From: Spongiibacteraceae bacterium
GTDB lineage: Bacteria > Pseudomonadota > Gammaproteobacteria > Pseudomonadales > Dasaniaceae
Direction of reading: 5' to 3'
NCBI GenBank assembly: GCA_028280715.1
Contig: JANQLG010000037.1
Coordinates: 21,790-85,789, forward strand
DNA: 64,000 nt
Shown here: piece after piece, positions 19,957 to 28,753 of the stretch
Position numbering within the stretch: the first letter of the stretch is position 1
Layout of the letters: each line of letters opens with the position of its first letter
Program-made: the position numbers and the translations under genes
The notes under the pieces: generated by a model
Databases searched by the model: none
Seen by the model: only the letters and a program-made list of their open reading frames with translations
Told to the model about the DNA's origin: nothing

Positions 19957-20376
19957 ATGGAGCTCTTTTTTGAATTTTTAAATGAGCAGTGGATATTGTT
20001 TGGCGCCTTGTTCGTCTGTTTATGGTTGTTGATGCAACATGAATCCCGCAAGGCGGGGCCTCAGTTATCACCGCAGCAGGTGATTAACAAAGTCAATCAA
20101 GATCAGGCAACGGTAATTGATTTACGCGACCCGGCAGACTTTAAACAGGGTCATATTGTCGATGCGATTAACATTCCTTCGGCCAAATTGGCTTCCAGGC
20201 TGGATGAGTTAGAAGGTCATCGCGACAAACCGGTAGTGCTGGTTTGCAAGATGGGACAGCATACCGGAGCTGCGGCCAAGACTTTAAAAGAGGCGGGTTT
20301 TGCTGATATTGCTCGTTTACAAGGCGGGATGATGGAATGGAGCAATGCCCAACTGCCCCTCGTCAATGATAAATAA
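19957..20376 (+). CDS. Membrane-anchored rhodanese-like protein (YibN-type)
   Basis: 139 residues. Residues 7-27 form one membrane segment (FLNEQWILFGALFVCLWLL) and the rest is a single rhodanese domain facing the cytoplasm. The active-site loop is VCKMGQHTGAA with Cys. YibN in E. coli has the same build and the same place before grxC and secB. Rhodanese domains carry sulfur as a Cys persulfide; the acceptor here is unknown. Confidence 0.9.
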   Translation: MELFFEFLNEQWILFGALFVCLWLLMQHESRKAGPQLSPQQVINKVNQDQATVIDLRDPADFKQGHIVDAINIPSAKLASRLDELEGHRDKPVVLVCKMGQHTGAAAKTLKEAGFADIARLQGGMMEWSNAQLPLVNDK

Positions 20377-20550
20377 AGATTTACTAAATACAGCTCGAAA
20401 ATTTTATAACATATTGTTTTTAAATAAAAATAAGGAAATAACAGAACACATTTATATTAAAGCGTACTAATACAATTACTGTTCAGGATACACAAAACGC
20501 AATAGTGATAGAGTGACAGTAGCAGTAGTAATAGGTGAATAGGTGAGACA

Positions 20551-20826
20551 GTGGTAGATGAGGTTGTGCCAGAGGTATTTTTATATACCACCCGATTTTG
20601 CCCCTTTTGCCTCCAGGCCAAACGGTTATTGGATCACAAGGGCGTTACCTACCGAGAAATTGCCGTTGATGGCAAACCGGAGCTGCGGTTGGAAATGATG
20701 AACAGCAGTGGTCGCCGGACAGTGCCACAAATATGGATTGGACAAACCCATGTTGGTGGCTGTGATGACTTGTTCGTATTAGAGCGTTCAGGTCAATTAG
20801 ATGAATTGCTCAAGCAGCAAGCGTAA
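20551..20826 (+). CDS. grxC: Glutaredoxin 3
   Basis: 91 residues with a dithiol active site CPFC (Phe replaces the commoner Tyr) at residues 15-18, then the cis-Pro loop RRTVPQIWIG and the glutathione-binding GGCDDL. It reduces disulfides with glutathione in the cytosol. The start is GTG at 20551 with AGGTGA four bases upstream. It sits between a rhodanese gene and secB, the common gammaproteobacterial order yibN-grxC-secB. Confidence 0.96.
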   Translation: MVDEVVPEVFLYTTRFCPFCLQAKRLLDHKGVTYREIAVDGKPELRLEMMNSSGRRTVPQIWIGQTHVGGCDDLFVLERSGQLDELLKQQA

Positions 20827-20866
20827 CTTTCAATGATTTAAAAGCGGAAAGCTGAGGAAAAAAGTA

Positions 20867-21355
20867 ATGGCTGAAGAAGAAAAGGTACAACCACAGTTTG
20901 CGGTTCAGAAGATCTATCTTAAGGATGCATCGATGGAATCGCCGTTGGCTCCAGATGTTTTTACAAAATCCTGGAAACCAACACTGAATGTGGATCTGAA
21001 TACCAAAAGCAGCAAGGTGGAAGGTGAAGGCGATAACTACGAAGTAGTTTTGACGGTAACTGTTACAGCCAAACAGGAAGAAGAAACAGCGATGCTGATC
21101 GAAGTACATCAGGCTGGTATTTTCATGGTTAAAGGTCTGGAAGGCGATCAGTTACGCCAGGCACTGGCTATCGCTGGCCCTAATCTGTTGTTTCCTTATG
21201 TTCGTGAAGCGGTTGATGGTTTAGCGATCAAAGGCGGCTTCCCGCCAGTCAACCTACAGCCGGTTAACTTTGAAATGCTGTATGTTCAGGCCTTGCAACA
21301 GGCCAAAGCTCAGGCTGAATCATCAGCTACAGCATCTACAGAAGAAACTCACTAA
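20867..21355 (+). CDS. secB: Protein-export chaperone SecB
   Basis: 162 residues. QFAVQKIYLKDASMESPLAPDVFTKSWKPTLNVDLNT and the acidic GEGDNYEVVLTVTVTAK are diagnostic. PYVREAVDGLAIKGGFPPVNLQPVNFEMLY completes the tetramer core. SecB holds preproteins unfolded and delivers them to SecA. A perfect 12-bp hairpin follows the stop. Confidence 0.98.
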   Translation: MAEEEKVQPQFAVQKIYLKDASMESPLAPDVFTKSWKPTLNVDLNTKSSKVEGEGDNYEVVLTVTVTAKQEEETAMLIEVHQAGIFMVKGLEGDQLRQALAIAGPNLLFPYVREAVDGLAIKGGFPPVNLQPVNFEMLYVQALQQAKAQAESSATASTEETH

Positions 21356-21376
21356 GCTAGAGTTCTTTAAACTAAT

Positions 21377-21405
21377 AAGGCGCTTAATTCACCATTAAGC
21401 GCCTT
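21377..21405. terminator. Bidirectional terminator between secB and trmL
   Basis: AAGGCGCTTAAT pairs perfectly with ATTAAGCGCCTT across five bases. It lies between converging genes; T-rich tails follow on both strands but are short. Confidence 0.8.
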
Positions 21406-21454
21406 AACTTTCCCTGACATTTCTCCTTTAGTTTCTCCAACTAGATCCCTTTAA

Positions 21455-21919
21455 CTAAGAACCCCCAACAAAATCCAGTTGTCGCCAGGCTTCATACACA
21501 AATATCGCTACCGAGTTGGACAGGTTCAGGCTGCGGCTGTGGGCTTGCATCGGCAGTCGAACAATATGTTCTGGTGGTAGCGATTGCAGAATTTCGTCAG
21601 GTAGGCCGCGGGTTTCAGGGCCGAAGACCAGAGCATCTCCCTCCTGATAGTTCACTTCACAATGGTTTTTAGTGCCCTTGGTGCTACAGGCGTAAAGGGT
21701 TTTGGGTTGAACAGATGCCACGAAATCCTCTAGTGAAGTATGGCATTTCAAGTCAGCCCATTCCGAATAATCAAGCCCGGCGCGCCGCAGCCGTTTGTCA
21801 TCCAGATCAAAGCCCAGCGGTTCGATCAGGTGCAGGTAGAAGCCGGTATTGGCACAGAGGCGGATAATGTTACCTGTGTTGGGTGGGATTTCAGGCTGGT
21901 AGAGAACAATGTGGATCAT
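21455..21919 (-). CDS. trmL: tRNA (cytidine/uridine-34-2'-O)-methyltransferase TrmL
   Basis: 154 residues from the internal ATG, equal to the E. coli length; a TTG seven codons upstream is in frame but atypical. The SPOUT knot motifs are clear: [24 protein letters not shown] at the start, [11 protein letters not shown] in the middle and [26 protein letters not shown] at the end. It methylates the wobble ribose of tRNA-Leu isoacceptors using S-adenosylmethionine. It converges on secB. Confidence 0.95.
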   Translation of the reverse strand: MIHIVLYQPEIPPNTGNIIRLCANTGFYLHLIEPLGFDLDDKRLRRAGLDYSEWADLKCHTSLEDFVASVQPKTLYACSTKGTKNHCEVNYQEGDALVFGPETRGLPDEILQSLPPEHIVRLPMQAHSRSLNLSNSVAIFVYEAWRQLDFVGGS

Positions 21920-22139
21920 AACGCTGGGAGTGAATTTCAATTTTTAGGACATTATACCGATATCAAAAAATAAACCTTCACCTTTCCAGATTGCGACTAT
22001 AATTTACTGTTAAAGCAAGAACTTACGCCGTAAATGCCAAGTAACCTGTTAGCTTTTGCCTGTTGCTGCACGGTATAAGTGATAAAAATGATCTCAGATT
22101 TAGCGCTTTGACTATAAATTAATCATTGATATTGGTGAG

Positions 22140-23177
22140 TTGGGGGATAGGCAGATTAAGGCATTATCGCTTTCCAGACTAAGTTGGCCGTGGTCAAGTA
22201 ATAGTGGCCGGCAATCAGGACGTGTCGGTCTGGCAGTTGCGCCAGGCGGTTTAGCTGTAGCCTGGTTGAATGCCAGTGGCCAGCTTGAGCATTGCCGCTT
22301 TTATTCCCAAAGTGCTGATGTCGTTGAACAGCTAAAGACGGTTATTAAGGAACTAGATATTGATGGTCAGGTTTGCAGTGTTGTGTTGCACCCGGCTTAT
22401 TATCAATTGTTATTGGCTGAGGCCCCCTCTGTTCAGGGCGCAGAAATGACCAAGGCTGTGCGCTGGAAAATTAAAGAGTTGTTGGACTACTCGTTGGAAT
22501 TGGCTGCAGTTTCACATTTTATGCTACCTGCTGACGCCTACCGTGGCCGACAGAAGATGTTGTACGCAGCAGCGATGAAAAAAAGCCTGCTACAGGAATT
22601 AGTTGAACCTATAGAGATGGCCGGTCTTGCCGTTGATTGTATAGAAATTTCCGAACTGGCATTGCATAACCTGACCAGACGTCTGCCCACTACAGCGGGT
22701 GGTACTGCTTTGGTACAGCTCTATGAAGGCGGCGGCTTTATCAATTTGATGGAAAATGGCGAGATTTATTTAAGCCGGCGCCTGGATGTTGGTTTGGATC
22801 AGTACACACCTGCCGGCGATAACCAGACCTTTTTTGATGCGTTGTATCTTGAAGTACAGCGGTCGCTGGATTTCTATGAAAGCCAACTTGGCAAAGGCAT
22901 CATTACCGAATTGTTTTACTCGCCCGGATTGCCGGAAACCGCAGACATAGGCCAATTCCTGTCGGAGCAGTTATTGGGGTTGAATGTCTCGGTATTGGAT
23001 CTGACGCCGTTGAATTTAGTTGCCACCTTGGATGAAGAACTGGATGAGCAGATGGCGCTATGTGCCAGTGCCATCGGTGCAGCGCTGGGCCCCTGTCCGG
23101 ATGATGAAGCCTATGGCCAGGCATCGGGAAATTTAGAGGGTTCAGAGAGTAAGGAGATGGCTAGTGCAGCATCTTAA
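22140..23177 (+). CDS. mshI: MSHA biogenesis protein MshI, PilM-like actin-fold ATPase
   Basis: 345 residues. It shows the PilM/GspL type fold: VGLAVAPGGLAVAWL at 28-42, LLDYSLELAAVSHFMLP, a LYEGGGFINLMENGEIYLSRRLDVG strand pair, and a C-terminal SAIGAAL. In MSHA systems this cytoplasmic protein docks on the inner-membrane platform through the PilN-like partner. Start is uncertain: no in-frame ATG or GTG is near, and the TTG at 22140 follows GGTGAG with no spacing. It is the first gene of the operon; mshH, which precedes mshI in Vibrio, is absent. The next gene overlaps by 14 bases. Confidence 0.88.
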   Translation: MGDRQIKALSLSRLSWPWSSNSGRQSGRVGLAVAPGGLAVAWLNASGQLEHCRFYSQSADVVEQLKTVIKELDIDGQVCSVVLHPAYYQLLLAEAPSVQGAEMTKAVRWKIKELLDYSLELAAVSHFMLPADAYRGRQKMLYAAAMKKSLLQELVEPIEMAGLAVDCIEISELALHNLTRRLPTTAGGTALVQLYEGGGFINLMENGEIYLSRRLDVGLDQYTPAGDNQTFFDALYLEVQRSLDFYESQLGKGIITELFYSPGLPETADIGQFLSEQLLGLNVSVLDLTPLNLVATLDEELDEQMALCASAIGAALGPCPDDEAYGQASGNLEGSESKEMASAAS

Positions 23178-23769
23178 TCTTTACGACCAACTCGATAAAT
23201 ACGTCGAGCCCGCTTTTTCCGCACGACAACAACTTAGAGCCGTGTTTGCAGTCTCCGCTGTGATGATCCTGGTGGCGATTACGTTGTGGTTGGGGCAGAT
23301 CGGTTTGCAGAGCGAACTGGAATCCCTTCAGCAGGAACAACAAGCGGTTGCTGCTGAGTTGGAGCGTCAGAAGGCAGAAAAAGCCCGCCTCGAAAATGAC
23401 CCTGAACTCGATAGAGAAATTGAGCGACTAAAGCGCAATGTAGAATTTCGTCAGCGCTTGTTAGCCAATATCGCGCCCGAAGGAAAAATGTTAGAGAAGG
23501 GTTTTGCCGATCACTTGTCGGGGCTGGCGAGGCAAACAATGGATGGTCTCTGGTTTACCGAGATTCAGTTGCAATCAGGTGGACAGGAAATGGCTTTACT
23601 GGGCCGCACCAGAGACCCTGCTTTCCTACCCAAATATTTGCAAAAGCTTTCTGGTGAAAATGTTTTTGCCGGTCATAACTTTCGTGTATTTAGAATGAAT
23701 GTACCCACCGAACGAAAAGATCTGCTCGATTTTGAGTTGCGCGCGCGAGAAGTGGGGGTAACAGAATGA
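23164..23769 (+). CDS. MSHA biogenesis PilN-like inner-membrane protein (MshI2-type)
   Basis: 201 residues. A short cytoplasmic N-terminus (QHLNLYDQLDKY) resembles the INLL motif region of PilN that binds the PilM partner. One membrane segment spans about 29-48, then a coiled coil (ELESLQQEQQAVAAELERQKAEKARLEND), then a small periplasmic ferredoxin-like domain. The GTG start has AAGGAG seven bases upstream, inside the mshI coding end. The mshJ start overlaps its stop (ATGA). It forms the platform with MshJ and MshK. Confidence 0.85.
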   Translation: MQHLNLYDQLDKYVEPAFSARQQLRAVFAVSAVMILVAITLWLGQIGLQSELESLQQEQQAVAAELERQKAEKARLENDPELDREIERLKRNVEFRQRLLANIAPEGKMLEKGFADHLSGLARQTMDGLWFTEIQLQSGGQEMALLGRTRDPAFLPKYLQKLSGENVFAGHNFRVFRMNVPTERKDLLDFELRAREVGVTE

Positions 23770-24431
23770 ATGAGCAACTAAAAGAATGGCAACAAAAAAT
23801 TGATGCGCTCAATCAACGTGAGCGCATTTTAATTATGCTGACAGCCATCGCGGTGGTAGTGATGGTTTTACAATTTTTAGTGATCGACCCCATTATCGAA
23901 ACGCGTGATCGCATTAATAATCAAGTCAAGCAAATAAACAGCCAGTTGCAACAGCAAAAAAATGAACAGCAAATTATTTCGGCACAACTGGCAGCAGGAA
24001 TAAACCGCAGCAAGCATCGACAGCGAGATCAACTTAACGAGCGATTGGCAGAACTGGAAAAACGTATCGAAAGTTCTGTAGTAGCGATGATTCCACCAAG
24101 ACTGATGCCAGAAGTACTGGAGCAAGTGTTGGATAAAAATACCGGGTTGAAATTAGTTGGTGTTGAAAATAAACCTGTTGTGCCTGTTCTTCAGGAAGAA
24201 GCTTCTAACGAAGTTGTTGAGTCGGAGAGGCAAGGATTGTACAACCACGGTTTTATTTTGCGTTTTGAAGGCAGCTATATGGCAGCTATGCGCTATTTCG
24301 AAAAACTTTCAGAGTTACCTTGGAAATTTTATTGGGACGATCTTCGTTATCGCGTTGATAGTTATCCCAACGCGGAAATTATTCTTGAAGTACATACTGT
24401 CAGTATGTCGGAGGAATGGATTGGTGTTTAG
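23766..24431 (+). CDS. mshJ: MSHA biogenesis protein MshJ, PilO-like
   Basis: 221 residues. The N-terminus is cytoplasmic (NEQLKEWQQKIDALNQRER), a single membrane segment lies at 20-43, a coiled coil covers 45-95, and the periplasmic part (GSYMAAMRYFEKLSELPWKFYWDDLRYRVDSYPNAEIILEVHTVS) has the PilO-type fold. It starts on an ATGA overlap with the PilN-like gene and ends eight bases into mshK. It is expected to dimerise with its PilN-like neighbour in the alignment complex. Confidence 0.9.
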   Translation: MNEQLKEWQQKIDALNQRERILIMLTAIAVVVMVLQFLVIDPIIETRDRINNQVKQINSQLQQQKNEQQIISAQLAAGINRSKHRQRDQLNERLAELEKRIESSVVAMIPPRLMPEVLEQVLDKNTGLKLVGVENKPVVPVLQEEASNEVVESERQGLYNHGFILRFEGSYMAAMRYFEKLSELPWKFYWDDLRYRVDSYPNAEIILEVHTVSMSEEWIGV

Positions 24432-24738
24432 TCGATATACCAAATATCTGCTGATATGTATGTTGTTATGTGCAGCAAATACGGCTAGTGCATTAACTGA
24501 TCCCACCAAGCCCTCTAACTACATAGTGCAAAGTAAACAGCCAACTTATGTGCTGGAAAGTATCTTGTATAGTGATGAGCGTAAAGTGGCGGTGATAAAT
24601 GGCAAAGCGCTCGTAGAAGGCGATAAGTTAGGCTCTGCTGAAATTTTATCTATTTCTAAAGAACAAGTGCGGGTTAAGCTCGGTAACAGGATGTCAGTGC
24701 TTAAATTGCAACGACAATCAATCAGGCAGGAAAAATAA
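24424..24738 (+). CDS. mshK: MSHA biogenesis protein MshK, PilP-like
   Basis: 104 residues from the GTG at 24424, eight bases after a perfect GGAGGA; TTG at 24421 is the alternative. A signal peptide (YLLICMLLCAANTASA) precedes LTDPTKPSNY, the motif of PilP/GspC-like periplasmic linkers that join the platform to the secretin. The remainder (VLESILYSDERKVAVINGKALVEGDKLGSAEILSISKEQVRVKLG) is the HR domain. The stop TAA shares its last base with the mshL ATG. Confidence 0.88.
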   Translation: MFSRYTKYLLICMLLCAANTASALTDPTKPSNYIVQSKQPTYVLESILYSDERKVAVINGKALVEGDKLGSAEILSISKEQVRVKLGNRMSVLKLQRQSIRQEK

Positions 24739-26435
24739 TGGGCTATCAGAAAGTAATAACCTTGTACTTGGCAGTTTGTATGCTGAGTAGTTGCGCCTGG
24801 ACTCCTAGAGAAACTCGAGATAATTCTGGTATCGAATCCATTCAGCAAGAGCTGGCCGCGATAGAGAAGAGCAAGCAGGCGGAGCCTGTGCTTCCCCCTA
24901 CACAAATTGATCAGGCGCTAATGCCATCAATGTTGCCGGCAGCTAATGATGACATTGAACTGCGCTTTGATATTGCAGTGGAAAATCTTGCTGCGAAAGA
25001 TTTTTTTATGGGTTTGGTAAAAGACACTCAGTTTAATATGGTGGTGCATCCCGATGTGGAGGGTGTGATTAGTCTGGATTTGCAAGATGTCACTATCGAT
25101 GAAGTGATGGAAGTGGTAAATGATGTTTACGGCTATCCCTATAAACGTCGTGGAAATTTATACCAGATTTTACCAGGCGGTTTGCGTTCAGAAGTATTCC
25201 ATATTGATTATCTGAATTTAAAACGTAGAGGTATTTCTGAAACGCTCGTGACTAATGGCGAGGTTAGTTCGGCGGGTAGCAGCAATACTGGCGGCAATAG
25301 CAATAACAATAGTAACGCTGATTCTTCAAATAATAATGGCGGCAGAAATAATAGAATCAATGTCGGCTCCCAGATTCGTACCGAATCAGAATCAGACTTT
25401 TGGTCAGAATTACAAGAGACATTATCAGTTTTAATCGGCGCTGAAGAAGGTAGAAGGGTATTAGTGACACCGCAGGCTGGCATGGTGGTAGTTCGAGGTA
25501 TGCCAGAAGATATTGAGCTGGTAAAAGATTTTCTAACGCGCGCAGAATTGATCATGCGCCGCCAGGTGGTGCTGGAAGCTAAAATTCTGGAAGTGACATT
25601 AAACGATAGTTATCAGACCGGTATCGATTGGACTTCAGTCACAGATATTGATGGCAACCCATTATCATTGGGTATTTCCGGTTCTCCCACTGTTAGCCCC
25701 AATGGTCTTGGTGGTGCTTTTAGTGCAGCGTTTAGTTCGAGTGATTTTATTGGTGTGATTGAGCTGCTCGAAACACAGGGCAGTGTCCAGGTACTATCAA
25801 GCCCGCGTATTTCAACTGTCAATAATCAAAAGGCAGTGATTAAAGTTGGCCAGGATGAGTTCTTTGTTACCGAAATATCAAATACAACGACGACTTCATC
25901 AGGTACAACGACAAATAATCCAGAAGTTGAATTAACGCCGTTCTTTTCTGGTATCGCATTAGATGTCACACCACAAATCAGCGAAAGCGAAGAAATTATT
26001 CTTCATATACACCCTTCCATCAGTGAAGTGCAGGATCAATCCAAAACCATTTCTCTTGGCGGTCAGGCTGTAGAGTTACCTTTGGCGTTAAGTACCATTA
26101 GAGAGACCGATAGTGTGGTCTACGCCAGAAGCGGCCAAGTTGTTGTGTTAGGTGGGTTGATGCAAACCAAATCATTAGATACCAACACCGGTACCCCGGT
26201 ACTGGGTAATGTGCCTTTACTAGGACATCTATTTAGCCAGCAGCGCAATTCTACAGTGAAAAGTGAATTAGTGATTTTACTGCGCCCAGTGATTATGGGG
26301 CCGGATGGTTTGAGTGAAGACATAGATGGTTCACGACAACGCTTCCATGAATTCAGGAAAGTACTAGATAAATCTTATAAAGCAACGGATGCTGAAGTAC
26401 CAGAAAACAAACGCGCCTTTAATCAATTAAATTAA
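24738..26435 (+). CDS. mshL: MSHA secretin MshL, outer-membrane lipoprotein
   Basis: 565 residues. The signal ends in the lipobox LSSC with Cys19. Next come an STN/N0 domain at about 75-140 (DVTIDEVMEVVNDVYGYPYKRRGNLYQI), an Asn/Ser/Gly-rich linker at about 175-205, and the secretin domain from about 225. The secretin domain carries the VQVLSSPRISTVNNQKAVIKVG and VVLGGLMQ motifs. It forms the ring through which the pilus leaves the cell. Starts on the last base of the mshK stop. Confidence 0.94.
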   Translation: MGYQKVITLYLAVCMLSSCAWTPRETRDNSGIESIQQELAAIEKSKQAEPVLPPTQIDQALMPSMLPAANDDIELRFDIAVENLAAKDFFMGLVKDTQFNMVVHPDVEGVISLDLQDVTIDEVMEVVNDVYGYPYKRRGNLYQILPGGLRSEVFHIDYLNLKRRGISETLVTNGEVSSAGSSNTGGNSNNNSNADSSNNNGGRNNRINVGSQIRTESESDFWSELQETLSVLIGAEEGRRVLVTPQAGMVVVRGMPEDIELVKDFLTRAELIMRRQVVLEAKILEVTLNDSYQTGIDWTSVTDIDGNPLSLGISGSPTVSPNGLGGAFSAAFSSSDFIGVIELLETQGSVQVLSSPRISTVNNQKAVIKVGQDEFFVTEISNTTTTSSGTTTNNPEVELTPFFSGIALDVTPQISESEEIILHIHPSISEVQDQSKTISLGGQAVELPLALSTIRETDSVVYARSGQVVVLGGLMQTKSLDTNTGTPVLGNVPLLGHLFSQQRNSTVKSELVILLRPVIMGPDGLSEDIDGSRQRFHEFRKVLDKSYKATDAEVPENKRAFNQLN

Positions 26436-26454
26436 TTGAGCGACAGTACCCAGT

Positions 26455-27366
26455 ATGTACGAAGAACATTTTGGTCTTAGTGAACAGCCCTTTGGGTTAA
26501 CGCCTAATACACAGTTTTTTCTCAATGCCCAGGGGCATAAAGAGGCGTTTAATTTGCTACAGGTAGCTTTGGCCAATAATGAAGGTTTTATAAAAATAGT
26601 CGGTGAAGTTGGCACAGGAAAAACCATGCTGTGCCGTAAGCTATTAAATACATTGGGCGACGATTACATCACAGCATATATTCCTAACCCGATGTTAAAC
26701 CCTGCCGGTTTGTATCGGAATTTGGCGACTGAGCTGGGTATTCATTGTAAAACCCGTGACGGAATTAATGAGTATCAACAAGCTATTAACGAGCGATTAA
26801 TTGAGTTGGTCGCTGAAGGCAAGCAAGTTGTGTTGGTCATCGATGAAGCACAGGCAATGCCGCCAAAAACTTTGGAAGCATTACGATTGGTTTCTAACCT
26901 TGAAACCGAAACGGCAAAATTAATTCATATTGTGTTGTTTGGTCAGCCAGAGCTGGATCGTATGCTCGATCATAGTAGCCTTAGACAATTGAGGCAGCGA
27001 ATCACATTCTCCTACCAGCTTCCTCCGCTTGATGCTGAGGGAACGCAACATTACATCAATCACCGATTAACCATGGCTGGCTATAACGGTAACCAGTTAT
27101 TTGATGAGCGAGCATTGAAGTTGGTGTTTCAGGTAAGTCAGGGTGTGCCCCGATTAGTGAATGTTCTCTGTCATAAAGCATTGATGAGCGCTTATGGAAA
27201 GGGGGCGAAAGTTGTTGAAAAAAATCACATAAAGGCAGCAGTTAATGATACTGATGGTGTATCACTGCCGGGGCTGTTGAATAAATTTCAGTGGCGACTG
27301 TCAATGGCGGCGATGTTCAGTGTATCGCTGGGTCTTATGTTGGTTTTACCGGGGTTGGTCGAATGA
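26455..27366 (+). CDS. mshM: MSHA biogenesis protein MshM, ExeA-like AAA ATPase
   Basis: 303 residues. YEEHFGLSEQPFGLTPNTQFF is the ExeA-family start. Walker A is GEVGTGKT at 50-57, Walker B is VVLVIDEAQAM, and a sensor follows in LIHIVLFGQPELD. A C-terminal membrane segment (about 283-302) anchors it. ExeA-type proteins help secretins assemble through the peptidoglycan. The mshN start overlaps its stop (ATGA). Confidence 0.92.
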   Translation: MYEEHFGLSEQPFGLTPNTQFFLNAQGHKEAFNLLQVALANNEGFIKIVGEVGTGKTMLCRKLLNTLGDDYITAYIPNPMLNPAGLYRNLATELGIHCKTRDGINEYQQAINERLIELVAEGKQVVLVIDEAQAMPPKTLEALRLVSNLETETAKLIHIVLFGQPELDRMLDHSSLRQLRQRITFSYQLPPLDAEGTQHYINHRLTMAGYNGNQLFDERALKLVFQVSQGVPRLVNVLCHKALMSAYGKGAKVVEKNHIKAAVNDTDGVSLPGLLNKFQWRLSMAAMFSVSLGLMLVLPGLVE

Positions 27367-28688
27367 GCCTCGTTAATGACATGTTAAATGATCTTGACGA
27401 GCGTCGAGAGCAGCAGCCAAAAAAAGCTGTCGATCTGGATTGGCTGGATGGCAATAAGAAAGCAGTAAAAAATAGCAGAAAAATTCTTGGTATTGCCTCA
27501 TTTATCTTAACGTTAATTCTACTTGCTGTAGTTGCTTGGTTGTATCCAGTTGATTCTTTACAGAAAGTTTCACCACAACAGGCGCAGCAACCACAGTCTC
27601 TGGTGGAAGCAAATCCTGAGAAATTAAATGTAAGTGAAGCTAATTTTGTTCAAGCCTTTGATGTCAGTGTTGAGGATAATGTAGCGTCGATAAATATTCA
27701 GCTTGAAGAATCTGTTGATTACAGCGTAGAAAAACAGTCACAGCAACTTACCATTATATTTAAAAATACAAACAATCAATTAGCAGCTCAGGATTTACAG
27801 GCAGTCAGTCCATTAAGTTCGGTAGCAAGCTATCAAACAAATGATGACACGGTAATTAAGTTGGCCGTCGCTAAACCTTTTACCTTTACTGATGAGTTAC
27901 AAGTTGATCAAAAGCCGACTTTGAAATTAACAATAAAGACAGAAGATACAAGTGCCGTAGCCCAGCAAACGACTGTTGTAGAAAACTCTGAAAAAGACGG
28001 TGAGTCAATAAACAGTCTTCAGTCTGTTAATGAGCCTTCTAGTTCACAACAAGCCTCAAAAGAAAACAATACGTTACGGGAAAAACCTGAGAAAACGCTA
28101 ATCACTATAGCGAAACCTACGGCTAAACAACGTGATATTCAAGTATCGCGTGATGCCAAAAAATTAATTCAACAGGGTAAATTGTCCGAAGCTGCATTGT
28201 TATTAGAAGGCTTCCTTTCCGAGCAACCTATGGCGTTGGAGTCTGGAGTAACGCTGGCATCCATGCTAATGGCTGAGCAGCGTTATGCGCAGGCACAAAT
28301 GTTATTAGAAAAATTGCAATTATCACATGAGCAACATCCTGGTTTGCGGCTTGCGCAGGCGCGCTTGTTTTTGGCGCAAAATGAAAACGCCAAAGCTGTT
28401 GATGTACTGATGGCGGTAAAGCCCGATATTAATCTGTATGCCGACTACTACGAACTGTTGGCAATAGCAGCGAGAAAGAATCAGCAGTATTTACTTTCTG
28501 AGCAGGTTTACCGTGGCTTGGTAGCAGAAGATCCGCGGCAGGGTAATTGGTGGGTTGGTTTGGGCATTGCGTTGGATGCACAGGCAAAGATGCGAGAATC
28601 TCGAAATGCTTATCAGCAGGCATTGGCTAGTGGGCAAATTAGTGAGTCGTTAAAAAATTATGCTCAGCAGCGTTTGCAGGCATTGTGA
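27363..28688 (+). CDS. mshN: MSHA biogenesis protein MshN, TPR protein
   Basis: 441 residues from the ATG at 27363, which overlaps the mshM stop; it begins with SLVNDMLNDLDERR, the usual MshN/GspB-like start. One membrane segment lies at about 37-60 and an extracytoplasmic Gln/Ser-rich, low-complexity region with an AMIN-like beta segment follows. At least four TPR units span about 245-440 (AKKLIQQGKLSEAALLLEGFL; ASMLMAEQRYAQAQMLLEKL; LGIALDAQAKMRESRNAYQQAL). It probably bridges MshM and the periplasm. Confidence 0.9.
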   Translation: MSLVNDMLNDLDERREQQPKKAVDLDWLDGNKKAVKNSRKILGIASFILTLILLAVVAWLYPVDSLQKVSPQQAQQPQSLVEANPEKLNVSEANFVQAFDVSVEDNVASINIQLEESVDYSVEKQSQQLTIIFKNTNNQLAAQDLQAVSPLSSVASYQTNDDTVIKLAVAKPFTFTDELQVDQKPTLKLTIKTEDTSAVAQQTTVVENSEKDGESINSLQSVNEPSSSQQASKENNTLREKPEKTLITIAKPTAKQRDIQVSRDAKKLIQQGKLSEAALLLEGFLSEQPMALESGVTLASMLMAEQRYAQAQMLLEKLQLSHEQHPGLRLAQARLFLAQNENAKAVDVLMAVKPDINLYADYYELLAIAARKNQQYLLSEQVYRGLVAEDPRQGNWWVGLGIALDAQAKMRESRNAYQQALASGQISESLKNYAQQRLQAL

Positions 28689-28753
28689 CTTTGCAGAAAT
28701 TATGATTTTGCAGGAAGTTTGACAGAGTAATAAACAATTAAGTAACTAAGTTT

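Noticed and set aside
24157..24423. Upstream extension of the mshK reading frame
   Set aside because: It lies wholly inside mshJ in another frame; the GGAGGA site and the signal peptide mark the real start at 24424.
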